Positions 33,772 to 41,918 of a stretch of DNA of 43,785 bases are shown piece after piece (within the stretch, counting starts at the first letter, position 1; each line of letters starts with the position of its first letter). The notes under the pieces are model-generated. The model did no database searches and was not told the origin of the DNA. It was given only the letters and a program-made list of their open reading frames with translations. The stretch is from Acidobacteriota bacterium (GTDB lineage: Bacteria > Acidobacteriota > Thermoanaerobaculia > Gp7-AA8). The stretch is from positions 1-43,785 of the forward strand of contig JAFAOU010000182.1 in assembly GCA_019247495.1 (NCBI GenBank), given 5' to 3'. The position numbers and the translations under genes are program-made.

Positions 33772-34545
33772 ATGCCGCTGCTGCAAGGGAAGACCGGAAT
33801 CGTTTTCGGCGTCGCCAACAAGCGCTCCATCGCCTGGGCCATCGCGCAGGCGCTCTCGCGCGAGGGGATGCGGCTGGCCTTCACCTATCAGGGCGAACGG
33901 CTCAAGGCGAATGTTGAAGAGCTCTGCGCGGCCATGCCGGACTCGCTGATTCTGCCGTGTGATGTGACCAGCGACGCCGAGATCGATGCTGTCTTCAAAG
34001 AGGTCGGCGACAAATTTGGCGGACTCGATGCCCTTGTGCACTCCGTCGCCTTCGCGCCGCGCGAGGATCTGGAGAACGACTTCGTGAACACCTCGCGCGA
34101 GGGATTCAAGACCGCGCACGACATCTCGGCCTACTCGCTGGTCGGTCTTACGCGCGCTGCGCTGCCGCTGTTCGAAAAGTCCGGCAGCGGCGCCGTCCTG
34201 GCGCTGACCTACTACGGCGCCGAAAAAGCAGTAGAGGGCTACAACCTGATGGGCGTGGCCAAAGCCTCGCTCGAAGCCACCATCCGCTACCTCGCCGCGA
34301 ACCTCGGGCCGAAGAACATCCGCGTCAATGCCATCTCCGCCGGTCCGGTCAACACGCTCGCCGCGCGCGGCATCAAAGGATTCACCGGCATGCTCAAGCA
34401 TCACGCGGAACGGGCGCCGCTCCGCCGCAACGTGGAGCTCGAAGAGATCGCAAACGCGGCGCTCTTTCTGATTTCGTCGATGTCCGCCGGCATTACCGGC
34501 GAGGTGCTGTTCGTCGACGGCGGCTACAACATCATCGGCCTTTGA
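33772..34545 (+). CDS. fabI: Enoyl-[acyl-carrier-protein] reductase (NADH) FabI
   Basis: FabI (257 residues) reduces enoyl-ACP in the last step of each fatty-acid elongation cycle. The short-chain dehydrogenase fold has the FabI-type cofactor motif GVANKRSIAWAIAQAL and the catalytic Tyr and Lys in EGYNLMGVAKASLEA. NAISAGPVNTLAARGI and a C-terminal VDGGYNIIGL also match. AGGGGGC precedes the ATG. The 3' end overlaps the convergent YecD-like gene by 14 bp. Confidence 0.96.
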   Translation: MPLLQGKTGIVFGVANKRSIAWAIAQALSREGMRLAFTYQGERLKANVEELCAAMPDSLILPCDVTSDAEIDAVFKEVGDKFGGLDALVHSVAFAPREDLENDFVNTSREGFKTAHDISAYSLVGLTRAALPLFEKSGSGAVLALTYYGAEKAVEGYNLMGVAKASLEATIRYLAANLGPKNIRVNAISAGPVNTLAARGIKGFTGMLKHHAERAPLRRNVELEEIANAALFLISSMSAGITGEVLFVDGGYNIIGL

Positions 34546-35101
34546 TCGCGGCCAGCACGTCGTCCATCGAACGTATCCGTCCCATCCGCGGGAAGATCGT
34601 CGATATCGCGAACTGATGCGCCTCGGCAGTCAGGCCGGACATCGCGTCCTCCACGAACACCTGCTCGAATCCGCGCTCGTAGGCGTCTCGCGCCGTCGAT
34701 TCGACGCCGAAGTTCGTGGCGATACCGCCGTAAACGAGCGTGCGGATACCGCGGCGACGCAACTGCAGGTCGAGCGGGGTGCCGTAGAACGCGCCCCACT
34801 GCCGCTTGGTGATGACGATGTCGCCGGGACGTGGACCAATCTCCGGAACGATGTCGCTCCAGTCAGGCGGGAGCGGACCGGCGGGCGGCGCGCTGTCTGC
34901 TTCGGGTTTTAGCCGCTCGCGGTCGTCGGCGAAGGCCACGTGGACCAGAACAACGAGTGCGTTCCGCTCGCGGAACGCATCCGCCAACTTCGCGCATCGC
35001 TCGACAACCTCGGCAGATGAATGCGGCGCTGCCTGCCGCGCCACGATGCCGCGCTGCAGGTCGATGACGATGAGCGCAGTGGTGGTGGGATCGAGCTTCA
35101 T
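34532..35101 (-). CDS. Isochorismatase-fold hydrolase, YecD-like, without catalytic Cys
   Basis: The 189-residue protein has the isochorismatase fold: TTTALIVIDLQRGI with the catalytic Asp, ITKRQWGAFYGTPLDLQLRRRGI with the Lys, and GGIATNFGVESTARDAYERGF. In most cysteine hydrolases of this fold the position in TNFG is Cys; here it is Gly. E. coli YecD shows the same replacement (TNIGVESTAR) and the same RQWGAFYGT segment, so this is a subfamily trait rather than decay. Its activity is unknown. It lies 4 bases into the anti-sigma gene end (overlap 35098-35101), so the sigma/anti-sigma pair and this gene form one minus-strand operon. Confidence 0.85.
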   Translation of the reverse strand: MKLDPTTTALIVIDLQRGIVARQAAPHSSAEVVERCAKLADAFRERNALVVLVHVAFADDRERLKPEADSAPPAGPLPPDWSDIVPEIGPRPGDIVITKRQWGAFYGTPLDLQLRRRGIRTLVYGGIATNFGVESTARDAYERGFEQVFVEDAMSGLTAEAHQFAISTIFPRMGRIRSMDDVLAAIKGR

Positions 35102-35889
35102 GTATTGCCGGCCAGGAAGAAGTTCGTGTTCGTCGGTTGCTCGACGCCGCCTTTCGGTTCGAGCGTTACAGCCAGGCCTTTGATCTCGGTGGCAAGCGGG
35201 AGGTTCTCGATCGAGATCGAGGCCGCGCCCGATTTCGTGACGTCGAAGACGCCGGCGCTTTGCGGTTTCGGCTGATCGCCGCGCAGGATCCAGAGCTGGT
35301 AGCTCTTGTCGGCGGCGTTCGCGGGGAGGTTGTAGAAGAAGACCACGGCGCGGCGCTGCTGCGGCTCGAGGAACACCTTGGCCGAGGCTGATGGCGAAAC
35401 CTGCTGGCCGGTCAGGGCAATCGTGCGTGTGTCGCGCGAGGCCAGCGAGGCCATCTCCGCACTGAGCTTTTCGTTGCGCGCGGCGAGCAGTTGATTCTGT
35501 CCCGCCAGGCGGCGGACCTCAGCTTCGGTGGTGTGGATCTTTTCACGCGTGACGCGGACCGACAGCTCGCGCCAACCCCACAGTGCGAGGAAGACGACCG
35601 CTGCCGCCATCCACCAGCGGCTGCTGTTGAAGCGGTCGCGCGCATCGATGACGTTGGCCGGCGTATCGCTGTCGATCGCGGCGAAGATGCGTTCGCGGAC
35701 TCGCGGCGGCGGCATGACCGGATCGAGATCGCGCGCCAGGAGCGATGCGCCTTCGCCGTACTCCTCGCGGACGCGGCGGCATTCGGGACACGACGCCAGA
35801 TGCGCGCCGAGGGTGTTCGCTTCGTCCGGCGTTGCCGCACCGATGGCGTCGAGCGCGGCGATCGAGTCAAACTGTTCGTGACCCATCAT
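35098..35889 (-). CDS. Zinc-containing anti-sigma factor (RskA type)
   Basis: This 263-residue protein has a cytoplasmic anti-sigma domain with the zinc motif HLASCPECRR (H-x3-C-x2-C) in the first 45 residues. One membrane helix (about 91-105, WWMAAAVVFLALWGW) and a short coiled-coil-like segment (about 115-145) follow. A periplasmic RskA-like beta domain ends it (FFYNLPANAADKSYQLWIL). It should hold the preceding ECF sigma factor at the membrane until an outside signal causes cleavage. It starts overlapping the sigma gene stop codon. Confidence 0.92.
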   Translation of the reverse strand: MMGHEQFDSIAALDAIGAATPDEANTLGAHLASCPECRRVREEYGEGASLLARDLDPVMPPPRVRERIFAAIDSDTPANVIDARDRFNSSRWWMAAAVVFLALWGWRELSVRVTREKIHTTEAEVRRLAGQNQLLAARNEKLSAEMASLASRDTRTIALTGQQVSPSASAKVFLEPQQRRAVVFFYNLPANAADKSYQLWILRGDQPKPQSAGVFDVTKSGAASISIENLPLATEIKGLAVTLEPKGGVEQPTNTNFFLAGNT

Positions 35890-36464
35890 CGGAACGCCTT
35901 CAGCCGCTCGCGCAGCTTTTTCATTCCGAGCTGCATGCGCGTTTTGATCGTGCCGAGCGGTTCGCCGAGACGTTCGGCGATCTCGGATTGCGTGAGTCCC
36001 TCAAAATAGGCCAGCGCCAGTGCCACGCGTTGCGCTTCCGGCAGTTCGGCCAGCGCGCTGCGGACCGCGCTGCGCTCCTCGGACTGGATCGCATCATCCG
36101 CGCCGGTGCGCTTGTCGATGAAGCCGAAACTCCCCGACAGCTCGCGCCCCGCTTCGTCTTCGCGGTCGCCGCGGATCTTGCGCGAGCGGAGGCGGTCGAT
36201 GCCGCGGCTGCGGGCGATGGAGATCAGCCAGGCCACGTCGCTGCCGCGCACGGCGTCGAACATCTTCGCGTTCGTCCACGCCTTCACGAACGTCTCCTGC
36301 AGCACTTCCTGCGCATCGTCGGCATTGGAAAGAATTCGCAGGAGAAGGGCATAGAGGGTCGAGGAGTGGCGGTCGTAGAGTTGTTCGAACGCAGCCATAT
36401 CGCCGTGGGCGACGGCTGGCAGCAGCGAGCTGGGTTCGAAGCTCGTATTCATTGCGGCGATCAT
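35886..36464 (-). CDS. ECF-family RNA polymerase sigma factor (SigK-like)
   Basis: The 192-residue protein has sigma-70 region 2 (FEQLYDRHSSTLYALLLRIL, DAQEVLQETFVKAW, WLISIARSRGIDRLRSRK) and region 4 (LAELPEAQRVALALAYFEGLTQSEIAERLGEP in parts: LPEAQRVAL, GLTQSEIAERLGEPLGTIKTR). Region 3 is absent, as in ECF factors. It overlaps its RskA-type anti-sigma gene by 4 bases, the standard arrangement. The start may be ATG 36464 or ATG 36452; neither has a clear Shine-Dalgarno sequence. Confidence 0.94.
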   Translation of the reverse strand: MIAAMNTSFEPSSLLPAVAHGDMAAFEQLYDRHSSTLYALLLRILSNADDAQEVLQETFVKAWTNAKMFDAVRGSDVAWLISIARSRGIDRLRSRKIRGDREDEAGRELSGSFGFIDKRTGADDAIQSEERSAVRSALAELPEAQRVALALAYFEGLTQSEIAERLGEPLGTIKTRMQLGMKKLRERLKAFR

Positions 36465-36504
36465 GGCGCGGCGCAGACGTTACGTTGCGCCGGGCGAGGC
36501 GGAT

Positions 36505-36693
36505 TTACTCTTTCGGCGCTTCTTCCGATTCGGCGGGAAACTCGATGTCCGTTCGCGATCCGACACGCGAGCGCGACCGTTTGCCGGGATAGCCGCTGGC
36601 GCGGCCGGACGACTCCTTGTTCATCCCGTGCCCGGCGGTGCCGCCGTCCCAGAAGCCTTTGTCGTTCACATGCTCGCGCGGATTGTCGGCCAT
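36505..36693 (-). CDS. Small hydrophilic hypothetical protein
   Basis: This 62-residue reading frame upstream of the sigma gene encodes a very polar, Gly- and charge-rich peptide (FWDGGTAGHGMNKESSGR; EFPAESEEAPKE at the end) without a hydrophobic core, so it is probably disordered. I do not recognise it. No good Shine-Dalgarno sequence precedes the ATG. It lies between the sigma gene and the mini-hairpin repeat. The amino-acid composition is more protein-like than the frames opposite it, but it could be a chance frame. Confidence 0.45.
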   Translation of the reverse strand: MADNPREHVNDKGFWDGGTAGHGMNKESSGRASGYPGKRSRSRVGSRTDIEFPAESEEAPKE

Positions 36694-36721
36694 CGGCGGA
36701 TTCTATCGAAAAGAGCACCGA

Positions 36722-36830
36722 CGTAGCGCCAGCGGCTCGCTGGCTGGACCGCCGCCGGCTCGGCGGATTTGGATTGAGTCAAACGCCAGCGAGCCGCTGG
36801 CGGTCCAGCCGTCGAGCCGACGGCGCTACG
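36722..36830. repeat. Inverted repeat built of four mini-hairpins with covarying stems
   Basis: The arms (36722-36766 and 36784-36830) are imperfect reverse complements starting CGTAGCGCC. Each arm contains two small hairpins with a 3-base loop, GCT on the left arm and AGC on the right: CCAGCG-GCT-CGCTGG (36729-36743), CCGCCG-GCT-CGGCGG (36752-36766), CGCCAGCG-AGC-CGCTGGCG (36784-36802) and GCCGTCG-AGC-CGACGGC (36808-36824). The second and third stem bases differ among them, but the opposite side changes to keep pairing. It ends 9 bp before the lon stop codon. Confidence 0.85.
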
Positions 36831-36838
36831 GTCTCACA

Positions 36839-39307
36839 TCATCCCGGTTGCGCGACCGGCACTTCGACCACCGGCGGCGCCGGCTCCGGCTCGGGCAGCG
36901 GCTTCGACTCGCGGCCGGAGCGCTCGGTCGTCTTCTGGTCGGCCGCGTTGCGGTCGAGCAGCGCGATCTTCAGCACCTCTTCGACGTGCTCGACGAAGTA
37001 GAACTGCATGTCGCGCTTGATCGGCTCGGGGACATCGATGAGATCGCGCTCGTTGAGCTTCGGCATGATCACGGTGGTGATCTTCGCGGCGCGCGCGGCC
37101 AGCACCTTCTCTTTCAGGCCGCCGATCGGAAGCACGTCGCCGCGCAGCGTCACCTCGCCGGTCATGGCCACGTTCCGTCTCACCGGACGGCCGGTGATCA
37201 TCGAGATGATCGCGCTGGTCATGGTGATGCCGGCGGACGGGCCATCCTTCGGGATCGCGCCGGCCGGCACGTGAATGTGGATGTCGTGTGTTTCGAAGTA
37301 ATCCTGCGGGATGTTCTGCTCGTCGGCATGCGCGCGTGCATAGGTGAGCGCCGCCTGGGCTGACTCTTTCATCACATCGCCGAGCTGGCCGGTCAGGACG
37401 AGTTTTCCCTTGCCCTTCACGGCCAGCGCTTCGATGAAGAGGATGTCGCCGCCCACCGCGGTCCAGGCCAGGCCAGTGGCCACGCCCACCTGATCGCGCT
37501 CCAGCAACTCCTCGGCGAAGTGCTTCATCGGTCCGAGATACTTTTCGACCGTGCTGTCTGTGATCCGGTAGCTCTCCTGCTGATTGCCGCCCGCCACCTG
37601 CACGGCGATCTTGCGGCAGATCGTGCCGATCTCACGCTCCAGGTTGCGCAGGCCCGCTTCCTTCGTGTAGCCGGTGATGACGCGCATGATTCCGGAGTCG
37701 GTCCAGACCACCGGCGTCTCTTTGATCCCGTTCTCCTCCATCTGTTTCGGGATGAGGTGCTGCTTGGCGATGGCCAGCTTCTCCTCGTCGGTATAGCCGG
37801 AGAGGCGGATCACTTCCATGCGGTCGAGGAAGGCTGGCTGGATCGTGTCGAGCACATTCGCCGTGACGACGAACATGACGTTCGAGAGATCGTACGGCAC
37901 ACCGAGGTAGTGATCGCGGAAGGAGAAGTTCTGTTCGGGGTCGAGCACCTCGAGCAGCGCCGACGACGGATCGCCGCGATAGTCGGCGCCGATCTTGTCG
38001 ACCTCGTCGAGCATGAAGACCGGATTCGACGTGGCGGCCTGATTGATGCCCTGGATGATGCGGCCGGGGAGCGCGCCGACATACGTGCGACGATGTCCGC
38101 GGATTTCGGCCTCGTCGCGCACGCCGCCGAGGGAGATGCGGACGAACTTGCGGTCGAGCGCGCGGGCGATGGAGCGTCCGAGGGAGGTTTTGCCGACGCC
38201 GGGAGGTCCGACGAAGCAGAGGATCGGACCCTTCATCTTCTGGCCGCGCAGTTTGCGGACGGCGAGGTATTCGAGGATGCGTTCCTTGATCTTCTCGAGG
38301 TCGTAGTGATCTTCGTCGAGGATCTTGCGGGCGCGTTCGAGGTCGTGGTTGTCGGCCGACATCACGCCCCACGGCAGGCCGGTCATCCAGTCAAGGTAGG
38401 TACGGATGATCGAGGTTTCCGCGGAATCGGGATGCGAGCGTTCGAGGCGCTTGATCTGTTTCTCGACCTCTTCCTTCGCCTCGGCCGGGATCTGCTTCTC
38501 CTCGATCTTTTTTCGATAGTTCTCAACGTCCTCGGCGACGTCTTCCCCTTCGCCGAGCTCCGACTGGATCGCTTTCAGCTGCTGCCGCAGAAAGTACTCG
38601 CGCTGCGACTTGTTCATCTCGCCTTGCGCGGCCGATGAAATCTCCTGTTGCATCGTCAGCAGGTTGATCTCGCGCGAGAGCAGGTCGTTGACGCGCTTGA
38701 GCCGCTCGACCGGATCCATCGTTTCGAGGATCTGCTGCGCTTCTTCGAGTTTGAGATCGAGGTTGGACGCGGCCAGGTCGGTGAGACGCGCCGGATCGTC
38801 GAGATTCGCGGCGATGACCATGACCTCGGGGCTGATGTTCTTGCCGAGTCCGACCGCGCGATCGAGGTTCTGTTTGACCGCGCGAATCAGCGCCTCGGTC
38901 TCGAGTCCCTTTTCCTTGGAGGTGGTCTCTTCGATCCGCGTGATCTTCGCTTTGAAGAACGGCGCGGTCTGGATGAAGTAGTCGATGCGCGCGCGGCTGA
39001 GACCCTGAACGAGGATGCGGATGCGTCCATCGGGCAGCTTCAGCATCCGCATGATGATGGCGACGGTCCCGACGCGATATAGATCGTCCTCGGCTGGATC
39101 TTCGTTCTGGAAATCCTTCTGCGCCGTCAGCATGATCACGCGGTTTTCGGCGAGCGCCTGATCGACGGCGTTGATCGATTTGTCGCGCGAAACGGAGAGC
39201 GGAACGATGATGAACGGAAAGATGACCAGGTCCTTCAGCGGCAGTACCGGTAGGACGTCGGGGATCTTGATTGCTTCTTCTTTCGCGGTCTCGTTCGCGT
39301 CAGTCAT
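36839..39307 (-). CDS. lon: ATP-dependent protease Lon
   Basis: Lon (822 residues) degrades misfolded and regulatory proteins in the cytoplasm. It has the N-terminal substrate-binding LON domain (VLPVLPLKDLVIFPFIIVPL), a coiled-coil helical part and the AAA+ module with Walker A GPPGVGKTS (about residue 366) and Walker B VFMLDEVDKIG. The protease domain has Ser691 in KDGPSAGITMTSA and Lys in GGLKEKVLAA. A Pro/Glu-rich tail of about 35 residues is unusual but common in long forms. It is followed by the mini-hairpin repeat. nrdR lies 63 bp upstream on the same strand. Confidence 0.97.
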   Translation of the reverse strand: MTDANETAKEEAIKIPDVLPVLPLKDLVIFPFIIVPLSVSRDKSINAVDQALAENRVIMLTAQKDFQNEDPAEDDLYRVGTVAIIMRMLKLPDGRIRILVQGLSRARIDYFIQTAPFFKAKITRIEETTSKEKGLETEALIRAVKQNLDRAVGLGKNISPEVMVIAANLDDPARLTDLAASNLDLKLEEAQQILETMDPVERLKRVNDLLSREINLLTMQQEISSAAQGEMNKSQREYFLRQQLKAIQSELGEGEDVAEDVENYRKKIEEKQIPAEAKEEVEKQIKRLERSHPDSAETSIIRTYLDWMTGLPWGVMSADNHDLERARKILDEDHYDLEKIKERILEYLAVRKLRGQKMKGPILCFVGPPGVGKTSLGRSIARALDRKFVRISLGGVRDEAEIRGHRRTYVGALPGRIIQGINQAATSNPVFMLDEVDKIGADYRGDPSSALLEVLDPEQNFSFRDHYLGVPYDLSNVMFVVTANVLDTIQPAFLDRMEVIRLSGYTDEEKLAIAKQHLIPKQMEENGIKETPVVWTDSGIMRVITGYTKEAGLRNLEREIGTICRKIAVQVAGGNQQESYRITDSTVEKYLGPMKHFAEELLERDQVGVATGLAWTAVGGDILFIEALAVKGKGKLVLTGQLGDVMKESAQAALTYARAHADEQNIPQDYFETHDIHIHVPAGAIPKDGPSAGITMTSAIISMITGRPVRRNVAMTGEVTLRGDVLPIGGLKEKVLAARAAKITTVIMPKLNERDLIDVPEPIKRDMQFYFVEHVEEVLKIALLDRNAADQKTTERSGRESKPLPEPEPAPPVVEVPVAQPG

Positions 39308-39370
39308 TTCGTCCTCTCACAAAATTTCGGGGAAACCATCAGTCTGGCTCTGCAATGCGTGTTCCTTGTG

Positions 39371-39817
39371 CTAACGAAGCTGGTGTAGCTCCTTCACGAA
39401 CGCGTCAACATCCTCGAATCGGCGGTAAACCGAGGCGAATCGGACATAGGCGACCGGATCGAGCTCACGCAGGCGTTCGATGACCATCCTGCCGATCGCT
39501 TTGCTGGAGATTTCGCGCTCCGTCGTGTCCTGCATGGCCTGCTCGATCGAGTCAGCCAGCCGTTCCAGCTTCTCCTGCGGCACCGGCCGTTTGCGGCAGG
39601 CCACCTGCAGACCGCGCATCAATTTGGCGCGGTCGAACGGTTCGCGGCGCTCGTCGCGCTTGACCACCTGATACGGAACCTGCTCGATCCGCTCATAACT
39701 CGTGAAGCGGCGCTCGCACTTTGTGCACTCGCGGCGGCGGCGGATGACGTCCGCCTCACGGCTTTCGCGCGAGTCGACCACGCGGTCTTCTGTAGTGCCG
39801 CAGAACGGGCAGCGCAT
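39371..39817 (-). CDS. nrdR: Transcriptional repressor NrdR
   Basis: NrdR (148 residues) represses ribonucleotide reductase genes in response to ATP/dATP. The zinc ribbon MRCPFCG with CTKCERRF and the ATP-cone (VVKRDERREPFDRAKLMRGLQVAC in parts: VVKRDERREPFD, LMRGLQVAC) are complete, as is VAYVRFASVYRRFED. Length is typical. It is followed by lon and preceded by the YbhN-like gene with a 15-bp gap. Confidence 0.97.
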   Translation of the reverse strand: MRCPFCGTTEDRVVDSRESREADVIRRRRECTKCERRFTSYERIEQVPYQVVKRDERREPFDRAKLMRGLQVACRKRPVPQEKLERLADSIEQAMQDTTEREISSKAIGRMVIERLRELDPVAYVRFASVYRRFEDVDAFVKELHQLR

Positions 39818-39832
39818 TCGGGCCGCCGTATA

Positions 39833-40855
39833 TCACGACTGCGAAGTGGTGTCGCCCGCCACATCGTCAGCCGCATGCGTGAGGTCGCGCCAGCGCAAAC
39901 CCTCGCGCGCGAAGAGCGCAACGCCGGTCAACACTACCGGCACGGCGCCGACCAGATGAAGGATCAGCGCGATGGCCACGGAACTATCGATGTCGAAGCC
40001 GTAAAACGACGTCAGCGCCCACTGACAGAGTTTGTGGAAACCACCCACACCGCCCGGCGTCGGAATGGCCACGCCGATCGTCGTGACGCCGCTGATGAAG
40101 AACGTGGAGTCGTACGGCAGTTGCCGGTGCATGGCCACGAAGACCAGCCAGTACTGCGCGGTGAGGCAGAGCCAGACGCCCGCGGTGGCGAAGATGACGG
40201 TGAAGAAGTCGCGCGGACGTTCGGTGATGGCGAGCGTTTTCGCGAAGGCGTCGAAGAACTTCATCCACGGCTCGCGGAAACGCCTCGGCAGGATGCGGCC
40301 GATGCGCTCGTGCAAACGTCTTACGGTGCCGCTGAAGAAATAGAGACCGATGAGAAAAACGACCAGCGCGACGAGCACGATCGTGCAACCGATCGCGCCG
40401 CCGTGGACGACGCCGGTGCCGTTCGGAAACGCGTTCCAACGCAGGACGCAGAAGAAAAGAAAGATGCCGAGGATGCTGAAGAGGTCGAGGACGCGTTCGG
40501 TGAGGACGGTACCGAGGGCGGTGGCGAAGCGGACGTTTGTGCGCCGCGCCAGTAGCGCCGGACGCGCCACGTCGCCGGCGCGGATCGGCAGCACGGTCGA
40601 GAGCATGTAGCCGGTCGTGTTCGCGAAGAACGTCGGATAAAACGCCGGCGGGTTCGGTGACGCGAGCAGCACGCGCCAGCGAATGGTGCGGAAGACCAGC
40701 GCCATCCAATTGACCAGAAACGCCGACGCCAGCCAGTACGGATTGGTCAACGTCATGATGCGCCAGACGTCGTGCAGGTCGCTCTTCCAGAGAAAAAGCC
40801 CGAGGAAGAAAATCGTGAGCAGCGCGATGAACGTGACCTGGAGAATGCGGCGCAA
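39833..40855 (-). CDS. YbhN/UPF0104 family membrane protein (LPG synthase TM-domain-like)
   Basis: The 340-residue protein has about eight membrane helices and the family marks NWMALVFRTIRWRVLL, GYMLSTVLPIRAGDVARPALL, TVLTERVLDLFSI and PTPGGVGGFHKLCQW. This domain occurs in MprF, where it flips lysyl-phosphatidylglycerol, and in stand-alone proteins implicated in lipid or polyisoprenoid handling. There is no MprF-like aminoacyl-transferase part here. It lies just upstream of nrdR on the minus strand. The octamer repeat lies 20 bp beyond its start. Confidence 0.85.
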   Translation of the reverse strand: MRRILQVTFIALLTIFFLGLFLWKSDLHDVWRIMTLTNPYWLASAFLVNWMALVFRTIRWRVLLASPNPPAFYPTFFANTTGYMLSTVLPIRAGDVARPALLARRTNVRFATALGTVLTERVLDLFSILGIFLFFCVLRWNAFPNGTGVVHGGAIGCTIVLVALVVFLIGLYFFSGTVRRLHERIGRILPRRFREPWMKFFDAFAKTLAITERPRDFFTVIFATAGVWLCLTAQYWLVFVAMHRQLPYDSTFFISGVTTIGVAIPTPGGVGGFHKLCQWALTSFYGFDIDSSVAIALILHLVGAVPVVLTGVALFAREGLRWRDLTHAADDVAGDTTSQS

Positions 40856-40874
40856 AGTTCGGGAAGTTGTACCA

Positions 40875-40962
40875 CGTAGTCGATTAGTGGATTAGTAGAT
40901 CAGTCGATTAGGAAAGCGGGCCCACCTAATCTACAAATCCACTAATCTACTGATCCACTGAT
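40875..40962. repeat. Inverted repeat of tandem GATTAGTN octamers reaching the deacetylase start codon
   Basis: The left arm (40875-40912) is four degenerate octamers (GATTAGTG, GATTAGTA, GATCAGTC, GATTAGGA). The right arm (40925-40962) is the reverse-complement style (CTAATCTA, CAAATCCA, CTAATCTA, CTGATCCA, CTGAT). They match as inverted repeats at 28 of 38 positions. The right arm runs into the ATG of the deacetylase gene. It is much more AT-rich than its surroundings. Confidence 0.8.
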
Positions 40963-41896
40963 GCTGAACGTCTACACGAATCCCATCTTCTACCAACACG
41001 ACACCGGCGCCGGGCATCCCGAGTCGGCACGGCGCATGGATGCGGCGCTGGCGGGCGTGGATCGCGCGGGGCTCGCCCAGCGCGTGAGTCGCGATACCGC
41101 CAATCACGCCGATACCGATCGCATCATCGCGAAAGTTCATTCGGCCGATTACGAACGCGCGCTGGAGCAGGCCGCGCGCGCCGGGCTGCGCGATTTCGTG
41201 TCGGGCGACAATCCGATGTCGTCGCAGACATTCGCGGCGGCGCGCACGGCCGTGGGCGCGGCACTTACGGCTGCGGACGAAATGATGCAGGCGAACGACA
41301 ACCGCGCCTTCGTCGTGGCGCGGCCGCCGGGACATCACGCAGAACGCCTGCAGCCGATGGGCTTCTGCTTTTTCAACACGATCGCGTGCGTGGCGGAGTG
41401 GATGCGCGAGCAGCCGGGCATCGAGCGCGTGTTCGTCTTCGACTTCGACGTCCATCACGGCAACGGAACGCAGGCGCTGTTCTGGGATCGCGATGACGTT
41501 TTCTACGCGTCGATGCATCGCTTTCCGTTCTACCCTGGCACCGGCGCGACGAACGAGATCGGCGAAGGCAACGGCCGCGGCTACACGCTGAACATCCCGT
41601 TCGAACAAGGGCTTGGCGATGCGGCCTATCAGCGCGGAGTCGAGGATGTAATCGTCCGCGCCATCGACGACTATCGGCCGCAGGCGATCCTGCTGTCGTC
41701 CGGATTCGACGCGCATCGCCGCGATCCGCTCGGCGGCATGCGCGTCACCGAGCAGGCATACGGCGAGATCACGCGGCGCATCGTCGAGGCGGCATCGCGG
41801 CACAGCGGCGGACGCGTTCTGTCGCTGCTCGAAGGCGGCTATGACATGGAAGGTCTCGCCGCCAGCGTCGCCGAACACGTAAACGCACTAGCGTAA
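40961..41896 (+). CDS. Histone deacetylase-family (class II-like) deacetylase
   Basis: The 311-residue protein has the arginase-like HDAC fold. ARPPGHHAERLQPMGFCFFN holds the catalytic His pair, VFVFDFDVHHGNGTQ the zinc Asp/His, and LLSSGFDAHRRDPLGGM the second zinc Asp. SLLEGGYD is the C-terminal signature. Bacterial members remove acetyl groups from polyamines or lysines; the substrate here is unknown. The ATG is formed at the end of the octamer repeat and has no Shine-Dalgarno sequence, so the repeat supplies the whole translation initiation region. The Coa1-like gene follows 22 bp later. Confidence 0.93.
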   Translation: MLNVYTNPIFYQHDTGAGHPESARRMDAALAGVDRAGLAQRVSRDTANHADTDRIIAKVHSADYERALEQAARAGLRDFVSGDNPMSSQTFAAARTAVGAALTAADEMMQANDNRAFVVARPPGHHAERLQPMGFCFFNTIACVAEWMREQPGIERVFVFDFDVHHGNGTQALFWDRDDVFYASMHRFPFYPGTGATNEIGEGNGRGYTLNIPFEQGLGDAAYQRGVEDVIVRAIDDYRPQAILLSSGFDAHRRDPLGGMRVTEQAYGEITRRIVEAASRHSGGRVLSLLEGGYDMEGLAASVAEHVNALA

Positions 41897-41918
41897 ACTC
41901 TGCGGCGGAGGTTTTCCG

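Noticed and set aside
37520..38638. Long plus-strand frame opposite lon
   Set aside because: Antisense shadow of the conserved AAA+ and N-terminal parts of Lon.
39833..40855. YbhN-like protein as LPG synthase partner of the VirJ/AcvB-like genes
   Set aside because: It lacks the aminoacyl-transferase domain, is separated by other genes and belongs to a broad family; the link is too weak to claim.
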